From positions 152,326,607 through 152,390,606 of the forward strand of contig OY744520.1 in NCBI GenBank assembly GCA_963556195.1: a DNA stretch of 64,000 nucleotides, read 5' to 3'. The DNA comes from Sepiola atlantica (Eukaryota > Mollusca > Cephalopoda > Sepiida > Sepiolidae). How positions within the stretch are numbered: the first letter of the stretch is position 1; each line of letters opens with the position of its first letter. The position numbers were made by a program, and so were the translations under genes. The notes under the pieces were generated by a model, which was not told the DNA's origin, searched no databases, and was given only the letters and a program-made list of their open reading frames with translations. Of this stretch, positions 45,240-55,766 are shown piece by piece.

Positions 45240-45440
45240 CCACTACTTTATACGTCTACAAATAATAATAACCGTTAGTCTTCCCCTAAAAGACACGTGA
45301 ACACACATGTAATGACAGCAGAAACAATATTATCGTGAAGCGTAACGGAGGATGGAAAGACTGATGAGGTAGAGTACTGGTCAGATCTCAACTGGAATGG
45401 TGCGGAGAGTACGATAACCATAAAATATTTCAAATCTTGA
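45240..45440 (-). repeat. dispersed repeat fragment, 10345-11510 family
   Basis: Complement contains gtctttccatcctcc and ttcacgataatattg, matching gtctttccaccctcc and ttcacgatcatgttg in copy 2 at about 11265-11305. Confidence 0.4.
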
Positions 45441-45503
45441 TACAGATGCTACGTCTATGAAACACTGAATAGTCATGATATAATGAAACAACTGTCTGTG
45501 GAT

Positions 45504-45505
<2 letters not shown>

Positions 45506-45568
<63 letters not shown>
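45506..45568. repeat. GATA array
   Basis: About 15 pure units. Confidence 0.95.
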
Positions 45569-45569
<1 letters not shown>

Positions 45570-45975
45570 GTTGGAGAGAGAGAAAATGAGACACAGACAG
45601 AGAGAGTTGAATATATACCGATCGTGATATTTTAGTTACAATCTTTCTTAGTGTCGGTCAACGATGAGGCCTTAGAGACGAACACAGAGTTCAGTTATAT
45701 AAAATCCACAAATGATTAACATCCATTAAATCAGCCGAATCCACAACATCCGCTTTTAATTTTCCAAACACACTTCCGGTCCCAGACAACATCTCAAATT
45801 TCCTTCCCAAAATCAATGCCGGCGCTGTCTTACTTCCTCGCCCTATTTATGTATTTTTTGTTTAAATATTCCCTCGGTGCCATGTTTTTCTTTCTCCCTG
45901 ACTGGAGAGCGATATCCGCCTTTCAAAAACCCATTAATGCTCACTGAAAAGATAACGTCTGTCAAATTTTCGACA

Positions 45976-45976
<1 letters not shown>

Positions 45977-46030
<54 letters not shown>
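45977..46030. repeat. AT array
   Basis: Abuts the fold-back element that follows. Confidence 0.95.
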
Positions 46031-46034
<4 letters not shown>

Positions 46035-46390
46035 TTTTTACTTATACAGATATGTACGTAAACTGCGACACTGGCATGTCGATGTTATCGATCAACAGCT
46101 GTTAGAAGCTGAGATCTCATCAGGGAGAAAGAACATCTGATCTTTCCCTAAAATCATTTTTGGAAAGAAAATAGGATGAAATACATATGTATGTAGATAA
46201 TATGATTTGAGTAGAGGATCAGATTTTCTTTCTTCCTGATGAGATCTCAGCTTCTCCAAATGTGATTTGAGGGAAGGATCAGATTTTTTTCCACCTAATG
46301 AGATCTTAGCTTCTAACAGCTGTTAATCGATAACATCGACATGCTAGTGTCGCAGATTATGTACATGCCTGTATAAATGAAAATAATTAT
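46031..46390. mobile_element. fold-back element with about 95-bp arms
   Basis: Left arm 46031-46125 and right arm 46300-46390 are inverted copies sharing catgtcgatgttatcgat and aacagctgttagaagct. The interior has further inverted and direct copies of gctgagatctcatcagg and gatcagatttt. ctgatgagatctc recalls a hammerhead box 1, but no GAAA box follows, so I do not call a ribozyme. Left end abuts an AT array. Confidence 0.6.
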
Positions 46391-46482
46391 ATATAAAAGC
46401 TATATTTGATATTGAGCACTCTTTATTAGCCCGGTTGAAATTCTTTGGATTTTTATCCTGTCGATGTCTACTCTACCTGAAT

Positions 46483-46485
<3 letters not shown>

Positions 46486-46573
<88 letters not shown>
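46486..46573. repeat. AT array
   Basis: Nearly 90 bp of alternating AT. Confidence 0.95.
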
Positions 46574-46574
<1 letters not shown>

Positions 46575-46594
46575 TAGCAGAATACCGTAATATG

Positions 46595-47150
46595 ACAAGA
46601 AGACTTTAATTCTCCTCTTTTCGTATAGCTGTTAGATTAGTCGCATAGACAAAATAGTTCAGACTCGAATTAATACGTGATTCGTGTCTAGGGTTCGAAC
46701 CATTCGACCAGCAGAACAGTCATCTACCACACTTACGATTTCGAAAAAAAAGGATGAAATATATATGTATGTCGGTAATAATTAAAAATATTTACTTTAA
46801 TATTAGTTAGTAGCCTAATTACGGCTGGGCTATTGAAGAGAATTCTAATAAGCTGCTAAATTAAGGCTTACAATACGAATTCCGTCAATTAGAAGTTTCG
46901 AACACTGTGTGACAGCTTTCTATATGTTCGCTTGTAAAAATATAAATAGACTTTAATTCTTCTCCGTACACATAGTTTTTTTAGTTGACGACATGGACGA
47001 AAGGATTCAGACTTGAGTTAAAAGATGACTCTTGTCTGTAGTTCGAACCGTGCGACCAGCAAAACAATTATCTGTACATTTATGATTTCTGAAAAAAAGA
47101 ATGACACATATATGTATTTAGTTAATAATTTTAATTACTTAATTATATTT
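46595..47150 (+). mobile_element. SINE-like repeat, two direct copies
   Basis: Copy 1 (46595-46790) and copy 2 (46950-47145) share gactttaattct, a ggttcgaacc-type box B (46690-46700; agttcgaacc at 47040), the following cgaccagcaaaac-type block, and a tail aaaaaaagaatga plus cacatatatgta. The palindromic box B leaves the strand of the tRNA-like head uncertain. Confidence 0.5.
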
Positions 47151-47317
47151 TTCTGTTTGGGTTTAAGATAGGGTACGTTTTCGGGACACACCGCCTAAAT
47201 TATAGTTAAAGTTTACAATAAAATACATAATGCTCCCATGTTGTTCACCGTATCGTCTAGAGTATATATTCTATAATGATAGGTCCATTTGTTTAGAAGT
47301 GAATCCTCTACACACAA

Positions 47318-47321
47318 ACAG

Positions 47322-47410
<89 letters not shown>
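47318..47410. repeat. AC array followed by AT array
   Basis: AC to about 47340, AT to 47410. Confidence 0.95.
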
Positions 47411-47415
<5 letters not shown>

Positions 47416-47458
47416 AGGTACACGATAAGTCATGAAAATGAAATGCCGTGGTAGACAA

Positions 47459-47657
47459 AATGTTTTTAAAAAGACAAACGGAAAACAGATTAGGATGCAG
47501 GAGAAAAACAAAAAAACAAGGGATTTGACCGGTTTCGTTCGTATTATCGAACGTCTTCAGAAAAAGGACGTTCGATAATACGAACGAAACCGGTCAAATC
47601 TCTTGTTTTTTTGTTTTTCTCCTGCATTCTAACATGTTTTCCGTTTGTCTTTTTTCA

Positions 47658-47660
<3 letters not shown>
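47459..47660. mobile_element. family-B palindromic element
   Basis: Near-perfect inverted arms of about 95 bp (47462-47555 and 47567-47659) around an 11-bp centre. Both arms contain the ggtttcgttcgtattatcga / complement block and an (A)n-caagg terminus. The right end abuts an AT array at 47660, and another AT array lies 50 bp to the left. No open frame. Confidence 0.75.
47521..47564 (-). ncRNA. candidate minimal hammerhead, family B
   Basis: Minus strand: CUGAAGA (47554-47560), stem II GUUCG/CGAAC with a six-base loop, GAAA (47533-47536), palindromic ACCGGU, cleavage triplet GUC, stem I about UUU/AAA. The opposite arm lacks box 1 because the palindrome centre falls there. Confidence 0.5.

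Positions 47661-47711
<51 letters not shown>
47660..47711. repeat. AT array
   Basis: Right flank of the family-B palindrome. Confidence 0.95.
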
Positions 47712-47713
<2 letters not shown>

Positions 47714-47994
47714 CCGCTTGGGAAGGGTTGCACAAAGCGGATGCCAAAAAAAGAATACATCTTGGAATAGGATATGTCTATTGCTTTTCGGAAACCACCT
47801 TTATGCCGTGAAATGGAGCTCATCAAATCGCTAAATCTCTTTTGGTAAATTTGCCACCCTTTTCCATAGAATACCTTTTTATCGTTTATAAACGAGTATT
47901 AATACATTTATATTAACTGAAATTGTCTTCGAGAGCTTTCCGTCTACCATTTTCTAGATTTCTATACAAATCTTGTACTTCAAAATATATCTTT

Positions 47995-48352
47995 TTCATT
48001 CATGCACACATCATTAAAAATAACAGAACTCTACTGTCTTGTTATAGGTTTTTTATCTTTTCAATTCTTCTAATCATTTGTTTCGTGTTTAAATCAAACA
48101 AATTGATGAAACTATTTTCAGGTGTTGCTGGCAAAAATCGACTAAACAGCTGATGAAAGGATGCAATTTTTAAAATACATTGGAGAGACGTGCACGTAAA
48201 AAGAAATTAGAGATGATTCGAGAAGGAATCGAAAACGTGTTTCATCAATTCGTTTGATTTTAACACCCAGAAAATCATTAGAAGAATTGAAAAGATTTAA
48301 AAAAAAGGTATAACCAGACAGAAGAGTGATGTTACTTTTAATAATGTGTGCA

Positions 48353-48355
<3 letters not shown>
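47995..48355. mobile_element. fold-back element with about 115-bp imperfect arms
   Basis: Left arm 47995-48115 and right arm 48240-48355 share, in inverted orientation, atcttttcaattcttctaat, atcaaac-aattgatgaaa and catgcacacatcatta. The interior contains gatgattcg...gaatcgaaaac, a decayed hammerhead-like stretch without an intact box 1. The right end abuts the AT array at 48356. Confidence 0.55.

Positions 48356-48428
<73 letters not shown>
48356..48428. repeat. AT array followed by GT array
   Basis: AT to 48411, then GT. Confidence 0.95.
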
Positions 48429-48429
<1 letters not shown>

Positions 48430-48545
48430 ATATAATAAGTTATGAAAATATATTATGACAATTAAGCTATCATCAGGATAAAATAGTTAGCTATACTCAT
48501 GTATTGAGTACTGTTGAAGTAAATACTGAAAATCGATACTTTCTC
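48428..48545 (-). mobile_element. family-A fragment
   Basis: Complement shares agcttaattgtcataat, ttcataactta and gaagtaaatactgaaaa-type blocks with 5578-5788. The hammerhead core is missing. Confidence 0.45.
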
Positions 48546-48562
48546 TCACCCCTGTCTGTCTG

Positions 48563-48568
<6 letters not shown>

Positions 48569-48642
<74 letters not shown>

Positions 48643-48646
48643 CTAA

Positions 48647-48698
<52 letters not shown>

Positions 48699-48731
48699 TT
48701 AGTTAGATAGATAGTTAGATAAGTGGTGTAT

Positions 48732-48776
<45 letters not shown>
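48569..48776. repeat. AT array, GATA array, AT array
   Basis: AT 48569-48641, GATA 48647-48697 with gatt variants to 48720, AT 48735-48776. Confidence 0.95.
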
Positions 48777-48778
<2 letters not shown>

Positions 48779-49029
48779 CAAAGTCTAGGCAGTAGAAGTG
48801 GAGTAGGTAGTACTGAAGGAATAAGTTAGACGGAGTAGGTTGTGTAAAAAGGAAAGTCAAGAAAAAGTGTGAAAGCATGTCATAGGGAGGAGACGAACGG
48901 GAAGCATGTGTGGGAGGGTGGTGATAAGTGTTTAGTGGAGTGGGTATATTTACTCATTAAGCTAAGAGATATTTGGGAGTGTAAAGCTGGGTTGTGCAAA
49001 GGAGGGAAAACGAAGAGGAAATATATTTT

Positions 49030-49535
49030 CACTTTTGTTTCATTTTACTTCAGTCGAAGTTCGCAGAAATCAAGGGGGCCTTTTCTAGGGCTAACACTTG
49101 ATCTCTATATGAGATACATAGATATCCGTGTGTTCGATTAAAGTTCTCTTTATCTCTCAAATTTTGAGTCAATAAAGAAGTGAAGAACATCAATTCTCCT
49201 GTCCCCAGTTGACCATTGAAGTATGTCACAGTATATCTTTCTTTTGGTGTATTGGTTTTACCGGATTCCAGGACAAAAATTATTCTGGTTTGGTGGAGTA
49301 TCCAGCTAAGCGCTGTTACTTGAGGTAATATCACTAGAAGAAGGTGCACCATTCCTCGCACAAGTCAATGTATAGCCGTGTCGGGGAATCTTGTTTGGGC
49401 TTCGAATACTATGTTTGTTTGAAGATTTGGTCAGGGTTTACTTGTAGGGTAAAGTATCCTAATGCCAAAGCAGTTCTGACAAACCATTGTACACAGAGAC
49501 CAAAGACACTCGAAAATTGTATCTAGTAGGTAATC
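49030..49535 (+). mobile_element. family-C dispersed element, head part
   Basis: Same order of blocks as 16395-16860, including ttttaccggattccaggaca and gtggagtatccagctaa, at clearly diverged identity. No coding frame. Confidence 0.55.
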
Positions 49536-49785
49536 ATTATTTCTTTATGACGATTGAAATCATTGTAAAATCATGTTTTAACTAAAAATTATATACAACG
49601 TTATTAACGTTGTTTACAACTGTTTCAAGACATAGTTTATCTAAAGTCATATGATATAATTTTTTTTCAAAACATCAAATATCATCAGAAAAGATTAAGT
49701 ACACAGAAAACAAACCACAACAATTCATGTAAGAGTTGAATTCCCTCAAAATTAAGACAAAATCACAGGGATACACACACACACA

Positions 49786-49789
<4 letters not shown>

Positions 49790-49850
<61 letters not shown>

Positions 49851-49857
49851 ATATACA

Positions 49858-49911
<54 letters not shown>
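49790..49911. repeat. AT array with central interruption
   Basis: About 120 bp, interrupted by gtgtgtatatacat near 49845. Abuts the family-C palindrome. Confidence 0.95.
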
Positions 49912-49912
<1 letters not shown>

Positions 49913-49914
<2 letters not shown>

Positions 49915-50285
49915 GATGAAAATAAAAATTGTACAACATACAATATCTATCAAATCATCAGTTGTTCAAGACAAGGGTTTTAAATTAAATGATTTTTTTT
50001 ATTCCTTCTTTAAGCCATGGCTTTTCAAACCATATCTTATCGTCAGAGGAAAGCAAACAGATAAAGTTCTAAAAAAAAAATTACCAAAAGTCAAAAGGCC
50101 ATGGCTTAAGGAAGGCATAATAAAATCTCTTTTATTTAAAACCCCTTGGCTTGACCAACTGATGACTTAATAGATATTGTATTTTGTACAATTGTTATTC
50201 TCTTCCTTTGCTTGTTTATATAATTGCCCTATCTCGTATATCAAGCATCAATCTTTTATGATAGGTTCTACTTTAAAGACATACA
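49913..50285. mobile_element. family-C palindromic element
   Basis: Left arm 49925-50065 and right arm 50080-50215 are inverted copies sharing gtacaa-atacaatatctat, atcatcagttg, ttaagccatggc and the flanking t-rich blocks. Sequence after 50215 (attgccctatctcgtatatc) matches the end of 16387-17065. AT arrays lie on both sides. The left arm has a CUGACGA hammerhead box; the right arm keeps only the stem III part. Confidence 0.6.
50007..50050 (-). ncRNA. candidate hammerhead, family C left arm (weak stem II)
   Basis: Minus strand CUGACGA (50040-50046), GAAA (50023-50026), stem III AAGCC/GGCUU. Stem II has decayed relative to the copy at 58567-58613. Confidence 0.4.
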
Positions 50286-50309
50286 TCATATCTTTAATCT
50301 CCTGTTCCT

Positions 50310-50310
<1 letters not shown>

Positions 50311-50344
<34 letters not shown>

Positions 50345-50367
50345 ATATATAGATATATATATATATA
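50311..50367. repeat. AT array
   Basis: With ttta and gata interruptions. Confidence 0.9.
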
Positions 50368-50539
50368 CACTCTCAATATGTGGGTTCAGCTCTCATGTAG
50401 GGAAATAATTTATTTCTTTTTTTGTACTAAGAGTCACCGCTTATCAAGACCAGAAGGACACTCGAGGATCAGGGTTAATGAGTTTGTCAGGTGGACGGTG
50501 AGATTACAAGCGTTGAAATTGGGTTGAATTTGATTATTT

Positions 50540-53050
50540 AAGAGGACAGTCCAAAAAGAATTCGTGTACATTGGACTTGAAAACGGCTATGTTGTAGTCA
50601 GTTGAGAAGCAGTCATGTGGTATTGTGCTTCACGGAAATATACTCTGTTCATGGAGACTCCGTTTAGTTTTAGGTACACAGAGAGAAAAAGGGAAATTAT
50701 TGACAGTGGTTGTAGTAAGAGTTTTTCTTATGATTTTCTTACATAGATTAATGCTCAATCGAGCACCTACCATGAAAATGACGATAAAGCAGAGGATAAC
50801 TAGCAACCTCTCTTCTGTGAGTATGTGGATTTAGGGTAGAGAAAACGGCATCCCCCACTAGATTTCCAAGTCGATTTTGTACTCTGTCAACACAGAAAAA
50901 GATAATGCGAGCGGCATTTACCTAGATGTAGCAACAGTACTACATCTTATGACGTATTTGACTTTTATACAGGTAGAGGACTGCGTCAAGCGTAAGATAC
51001 GTTCTGGAGCAGTAGAATGATGAAACCATTGTTCCAGCGACCTTAGTAACAGATTTAATGTAACTCTTCCATTTCTTAAGTGACGGTCAGTTCCAGAAGC
51101 TTATCAAAGCTATTCATTTCAAATGAGGCAACGTGAGGATCCGAGCGTTGATGGTGAAAGGAGATAAGCTTGGTTTTAGACGCATTAAAGCAACCAGCCA
51201 CCTTTCTCTACATTGCGCCACGTGCTCAAGGTCTGAAGATAGACAATCAGAAAGATCTGTATCATTAATGCACTTCGAATTGTTGCGATGAATGGTTGTG
51301 TTATCTGCATAAGTGTCGTCGAATGATTTTAGAATGTGTTTAGGGAGATCATTGATAAATATCAAGAAGAGGGTTAGGTCCAGAATGGATCACTGAGGCA
51401 CGCCAGTTTCGATACTATGTGCTTCAGATGTCTGCTCATCAACGACTAGTTTTATAAACCTATCAGAGAAAAAGGATTTGATAGTTGAGAAGACGTGTCC
51501 AGATATTCCATAGCTAGCAAGCTTGTGAAGTAGACCTTTATGTCAAACCCTATCGAAGGCCTTTGATATGTCAAGAGTTATTGCTCTAGAAGCGAAGATT
51601 CTATAGATTCACTGATCCTGTGTGATATCACAGTCAGCACATCAGCTGTTGATCTTGCAGCACGAAATCCATATTGTTTGTCATCGAGTAGGCTGTTTCT
51701 GCTGAGGTGATTGACAACTTTTTGATTTATAGATTCAAACAACTTAATCATGACACACAGGAGTCTGATTGGTCTGTACTGAGATGCAGAGGACCAATTT
51801 CCAGTATTTTGAAATAGGGGTCAGACTGACGAGGTTTTTCAAAGTGAAGGGAAGCATTTCTCTTTTAAGCAACGATTGAACAGCTTAGTAAGAATATGAG
51901 CAAGTTCCGATGATTGGAATGTTGTCACGACCAGTTGCTTTGCTGGCATCACGGTCATTGATAAGTTTGGTAACGTCCCGGACAAACATATGGATGTCGC
52001 ACAGTGTATTTTTAGTCATAGGGAGAAATTCAGGTGGTAGGTGGTATCGATCACAAAGGGTGGAATTTAATGCAAAGTTATTTGCGAAAAGATTGGCTTC
52101 ATCGGATATTGAGGAAATCACCTCTGGACTATTGATGATAGTTGGAATAGAGGTCACGCATCTGTCAAAACTCGTCCGAACCAAGCCTGTGTTCAGCCAC
52201 TCTAGATTTAACAGATTAGACATATGATTCCCTCTTGTTTAATAAACCATTTGGAGGAGGTGCTTTTAGTCCTAAAAGCGGCGTTTGTTTGGGAACATCT
52301 ATTGCGTTGAAGGCAATCGAAATAGTGGTTTCTGTGAGCAATAGCGGTGGAATATTCTGGGGTGTACCATGGCTTGCAGTTTGGTTTCTGTTGGAATTTT
52401 TTGGAGGTTATAAATCTTTCAATACCAATGGTTATCCAATTAGTTCATTCGGATTCGATACAGGACACATTCTTTTCAAACATGGAATGCCGAGGGATTT
52501 CTGATTAAAAAAACTTGAGGCTCTCCTAGTCAGCTATCGAGTATCGATATACGGTTCGATGGAGAGAAACTTCAGGTGTCTTGTTGCACTTGTTGCACTT
52601 TGTTTTGATCTTAATTCAAACAACAGAGGAGACAGCACAGTTGAGAGCTAGTTGCCAGGAAAATATCGAGAAGACTTACGAAAGATCCATTAGCGTCGGG
52701 TACGCGAGTAAGTTTGTCAACAATCTGTTTTAGATCATTAGCTAGGAAAAAATCGCGATAAAACCTGTCTTCATAGTGAGTATTGTTTTAGGTGGACTAG
52801 CCATTCAACATTGTGAACATTAAAGTCACAAAAGAAAAAGGGTGAGCAGATAGGATCTTGTCGATTTTGTCAAATATTTGCTCAATGACAGTAACTCCAT
52901 CGGCGAGGGGACAATAAAGAGCAAATATGAAAGCTGTACTATACACAAATGCAACACGGAAACATATATGGGGTCAATTAGGGTCTTCATAGGAAGTGTC
53001 CATACAACATGAAAAGCCGTCCCTGATGTAGGCACAGATTATGTGTCCAT
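50540..53050 (-). pseudogene. Jockey-like LINE, EN and RT remnants
   Basis: Read 53050 to 50540. 53040-52790 gives, across frames, residues like HICSLLSPRRWSY and DFNVHNVEWL of an APE-type endonuclease. 52223-51885 is an open frame with EWLNTGLVRTSFDRCVTSIP and KLINDRDASKATGRDNIP, the entry to the RT domain. 51365-51114 has FINDLPKHILKSFDDTYADN, where the catalytic YADD is YADN, then SSDLEHVAQCRERWLVAL. The C-terminal part near 50870-50620 is badly decayed. Multiple stops and frameshifts and the mutated catalytic motif make it dead. The plus-strand frame at 52235-52504 is a shadow. Same family type as 20460-20885 and 55255-55690. Confidence 0.75.
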
Positions 53051-53164
53051 GGCAGAGTCGGGACTAAGCGTAAAACACTATTTTATATATGAATAGAGTT
53101 CTCTAGTTAACCGGTAGCGGGTAATAAAATTTAAAAAGAAATATAAGCGCTATAACTTTTCTTA

Positions 53165-53260
53165 TAGTCGACAGAGGTCTAGTAGGGTAGAGGTAAGATT
53201 ATTGACCGCTGATCACAGTTGAAAGCTATCTAGCGATCGGATTTCGAATCTCAACGTGAA
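53165..53260 (+). other. possible tRNA-like SINE head
   Basis: ggtctagtagggtagaggta recalls a box A and ggatttcgaatctc recalls a box B, about 45 bp apart. Weak. Confidence 0.3.
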
Positions 53261-54429
53261 AACACACTTGTCACGTCTAACCACACTGAAGCGCCTTCAT
53301 ATGGTGAAACAGCTGTCTCTGGCCGAGAATATATATAATCACTATTATAATGTCGCTACTGATTATTTCAGATGTAATCATGACTCAGCCGATGGCATGC
53401 CTACGCTTTGTTAGGAAATTATTGGTGAATTCAGAGATAGGTTGTGCATTTTGGGGGTTCGGCTTAATAAATGGACCCTAAATTGTGTGTGTCATAATAA
53501 AACAAATAGCAGATCGTAAGATAAGTTTTATGGAGACAAATCGGTTCAAATTTAAAGTGAGCAGGTTAGAATCCGATAATATTCCAAGTAGAAAATTGGG
53601 TTGTCTTCCTAAATAACGAGTACACTCTTGAAATTCAAGCATTCTTTTATTAAACTCTTGAACTTCCCAGAAATTAGATACTTTTGTTCAAGTAACGACC
53701 AACTCAATGCATCCTTCTAGTCAGGAAATCATAGCCGATCCTATTTATTCGAAAGCTTCAAGTTAATTTGAGAAATCCGTTTCCTTATTTCAACGACTAT
53801 TTCTTCCACTTCAAATGACAGGATTGTTGATTCCTTTTTTCATCTCTTGTCGGTTTTAGTTTTCCAGTTTGGAGAAATCTTAAACCTAATTCGCGATTAC
53901 ATGTGGCCGATAGGCGTATCTACAGATGTCGGTTTTTTATCCGTTTTCATTAAAGACAAATACGAAAACAAGAAAGAAAAGAAACTCTATTGAAAATGTC
54001 TTGTCCGGAAAGTTGTGAGCATTTTTCAAATTTATTTTTATTATAACAATTTAACTACGTGTTCATGACCAGTATTTTCTGGAGCTTCAAACATCTATTT
54101 TGTACGATCCATTGTGCTTATTGTTTTTTGTTTTTTTTTTTGGGGGGGGGGGCTCCAATATTTACCGAGAAAAATTATTGTGCACCTCTGAAGGTCTAAC
54201 AGCGCGACATGTGTGTTAAAAGCTGAAATCACCACGTTTGAATTTGGTTTCCGAAAGAAAAACACGTAAGTGTGCGTTGCCAACATATTGGACACAAACG
54301 CGATAGAGATGTGAGCGAATCCAGCCACGACGAACCAGCGACTTGCTACTAAGTGTGACAGTTCTCCGATGTCTTACACATACACTGCTGGTGAACGGAT
54401 AACAATTAAAACCGTAGAAAACAAACTCT
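53261..54429. other. no gene recognised
   Basis: Unique sequence with a G run at 54139-54151. The minus frame 54095-54328 shows no domain. Confidence 0.4.
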
Positions 54430-54480
54430 CTTCTAAGTAAAGCTAGGTAGTAAGCAATGTAAATATATTTATGCCACTTA

Positions 54481-54531
54481 AGCTACACAGATGTTCCCGT
54501 GTTTCATCCCTGGGGGAATCTTCAGGCTAAA
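54481..54531 (-). ncRNA. type I hammerhead ribozyme, family A copy 2 left arm
   Basis: CUGAAGA (54519-54525), stem II UCCC/GGGA, GAAA (54502-54505), stem III of 7 bp closed by AACA, cleavage triplet GUA before GCUUAAGU, stem I AGC/GCU. Unlike the PLE1 type it has a stable stem III and could act as a monomer. Confidence 0.68.
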
Positions 54532-54535
54532 ATGC

Positions 54536-54592
54536 GTTTTAACCTGAAGATTCCGCTGGGTATGAAACGCGGGAGCCTCTGTGTAGCTTAAT
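54536..54592 (+). ncRNA. type I hammerhead ribozyme, family A copy 2 right arm
   Basis: CUGAAGA (54544-54550), stem II UUCC/GGGU, GAAA (54564-54567), 7-bp stem III closed by AGCC, GUA at 54583-54585. Stem I pairs poorly because of the palindrome centre. Confidence 0.6.
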
Positions 54593-54619
54593 TGCCATAT
54601 ATATATTTTCATTGCTTAC

Positions 54620-54676
<57 letters not shown>
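54620..54676. repeat. AT array
   Basis: With two tacata interruptions. Flanks the family-A element. Confidence 0.9.
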
Positions 54677-55254
54677 GCTATAAAAATGTTACCTGCTTGA
54701 TCGGCTATTGAACTTGATGTATTTTGTTTGAGTCTGCAAAAGTGAGTTTGCGAATTCAGTTAATTTTTTTAAAATAAAAGTACAAAATACAAACTTAATA
54801 TTATTTTGCCCTTCTCTCCCTATATATCTCTCTTGTTGCCTCTTATCATTTTAGATACGGGTTAAATAGTATCATTACTTGTGAGATTTCCAATTTTATA
54901 GTTAATTTTATTGCCTTCGACTATTAATAAGAGCGAGGAAGAGAGAGACAGACCAAAGCGAGGGTAATAGACACAGTATGAAATAATAGCATGAAGTCAA
55001 ACTACATACAGTGAGAGAGGAGAAAATTAGACAGAAACTTCGGAAGCAATGGTTCACTTGATAAGCAAATTACTGCTCATTAGAACAATTAAACTTTATT
55101 CATTTTTCAAACATAACTCAATTACGTTATTCCTATAATCTTGTGTGAATAATATATATAGTGTAAAACCTGTTAGACAAACGACGGTGATTAACTCAGA
55201 TTTAAAGCCACCATCCGCACATACGCGCAGTATTCTTGACACATCTGTGCTGGT

Positions 55255-55690
55255 GTTCAAACCACCAGTATCACCCTTTTTGACAAAATACAAAAAAGAG
55301 TCTATAACCTAATAAGTCCCACATTGTCTACCAAGCTCCAACTCCTGTCCCGTCGCCGCAATGTTGCATTTATATGCTTGTTTTACAAGTAGTTAAACGG
55401 AATGTGCTCCGATGAACTTACTGCACATGTGGACCCTCAGCAGAAATACCCGTGACAAACCCGATTAGCAGCGAAATCACACCCCTTCATTTTAGATGTC
55501 CTTAGATGCCGAAAATTATTATACTCTGATATCTTTCTTCCTCGGACCGCTTGCTTTTGGAATTCCCTCCATGCTCTCTTTTCTCCGACTGTACCAACAT
55601 GCAACATTTTAAATGTAATGCGTACAAACATCATACTGCACAACTCCCCACTAAGGATGCCTCTAATAAATATGGCCCTAATCACAGTAT
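55255..55690 (+). pseudogene. Jockey-like LINE C-terminal remnant
   Basis: Plus strand reads VQKRVYNLISPTLSTKLQLL, SRRRNVAFICLFYK, a stop, LNGMCSDELTAH, and further on DIFLPRTACFWNSLHAL and CNILNVMRTNI, homologous to 20460-20885. Stops and substitutions show it is an old fragment. EN and RT domains are absent. Confidence 0.7.
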
Positions 55691-55727
55691 TCCCTTACGT
55701 CTCAGTTACAATATGTCTTGTTTGGAG

Positions 55728-55731
<4 letters not shown>

Positions 55732-55761
<30 letters not shown>
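55732..55761. repeat. short AT array
   Basis: Follows the LINE fragment. Confidence 0.9.

Positions 55762-55766
<5 letters not shown>

Larger units (their letters stand above)
54430..54620. mobile_element. family-A palindromic hammerhead element, copy 2
   Basis: Inverted arms meet near 54535. Outer ends share tagtaagcaatg / cattgcttacta; both arms contain cagatgttcccgtgtttcat / atgaaacgcgggagcctctg. The right end abuts an AT array at 54620. Better preserved than copy 1: both arms keep a consensus hammerhead core. The cores point away from each other, so each is the sense ribozyme of one strand. Confidence 0.7.

Noticed and set aside
45350..45400. ctgatgaggtag on the plus strand
   Set aside because: No GAAA box or stem II; the site is inside a dispersed repeat copy.
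52235..52504. 89-residue plus-strand frame
   Set aside because: Antisense to the Jockey-like LINE remnant; no domain of its own.
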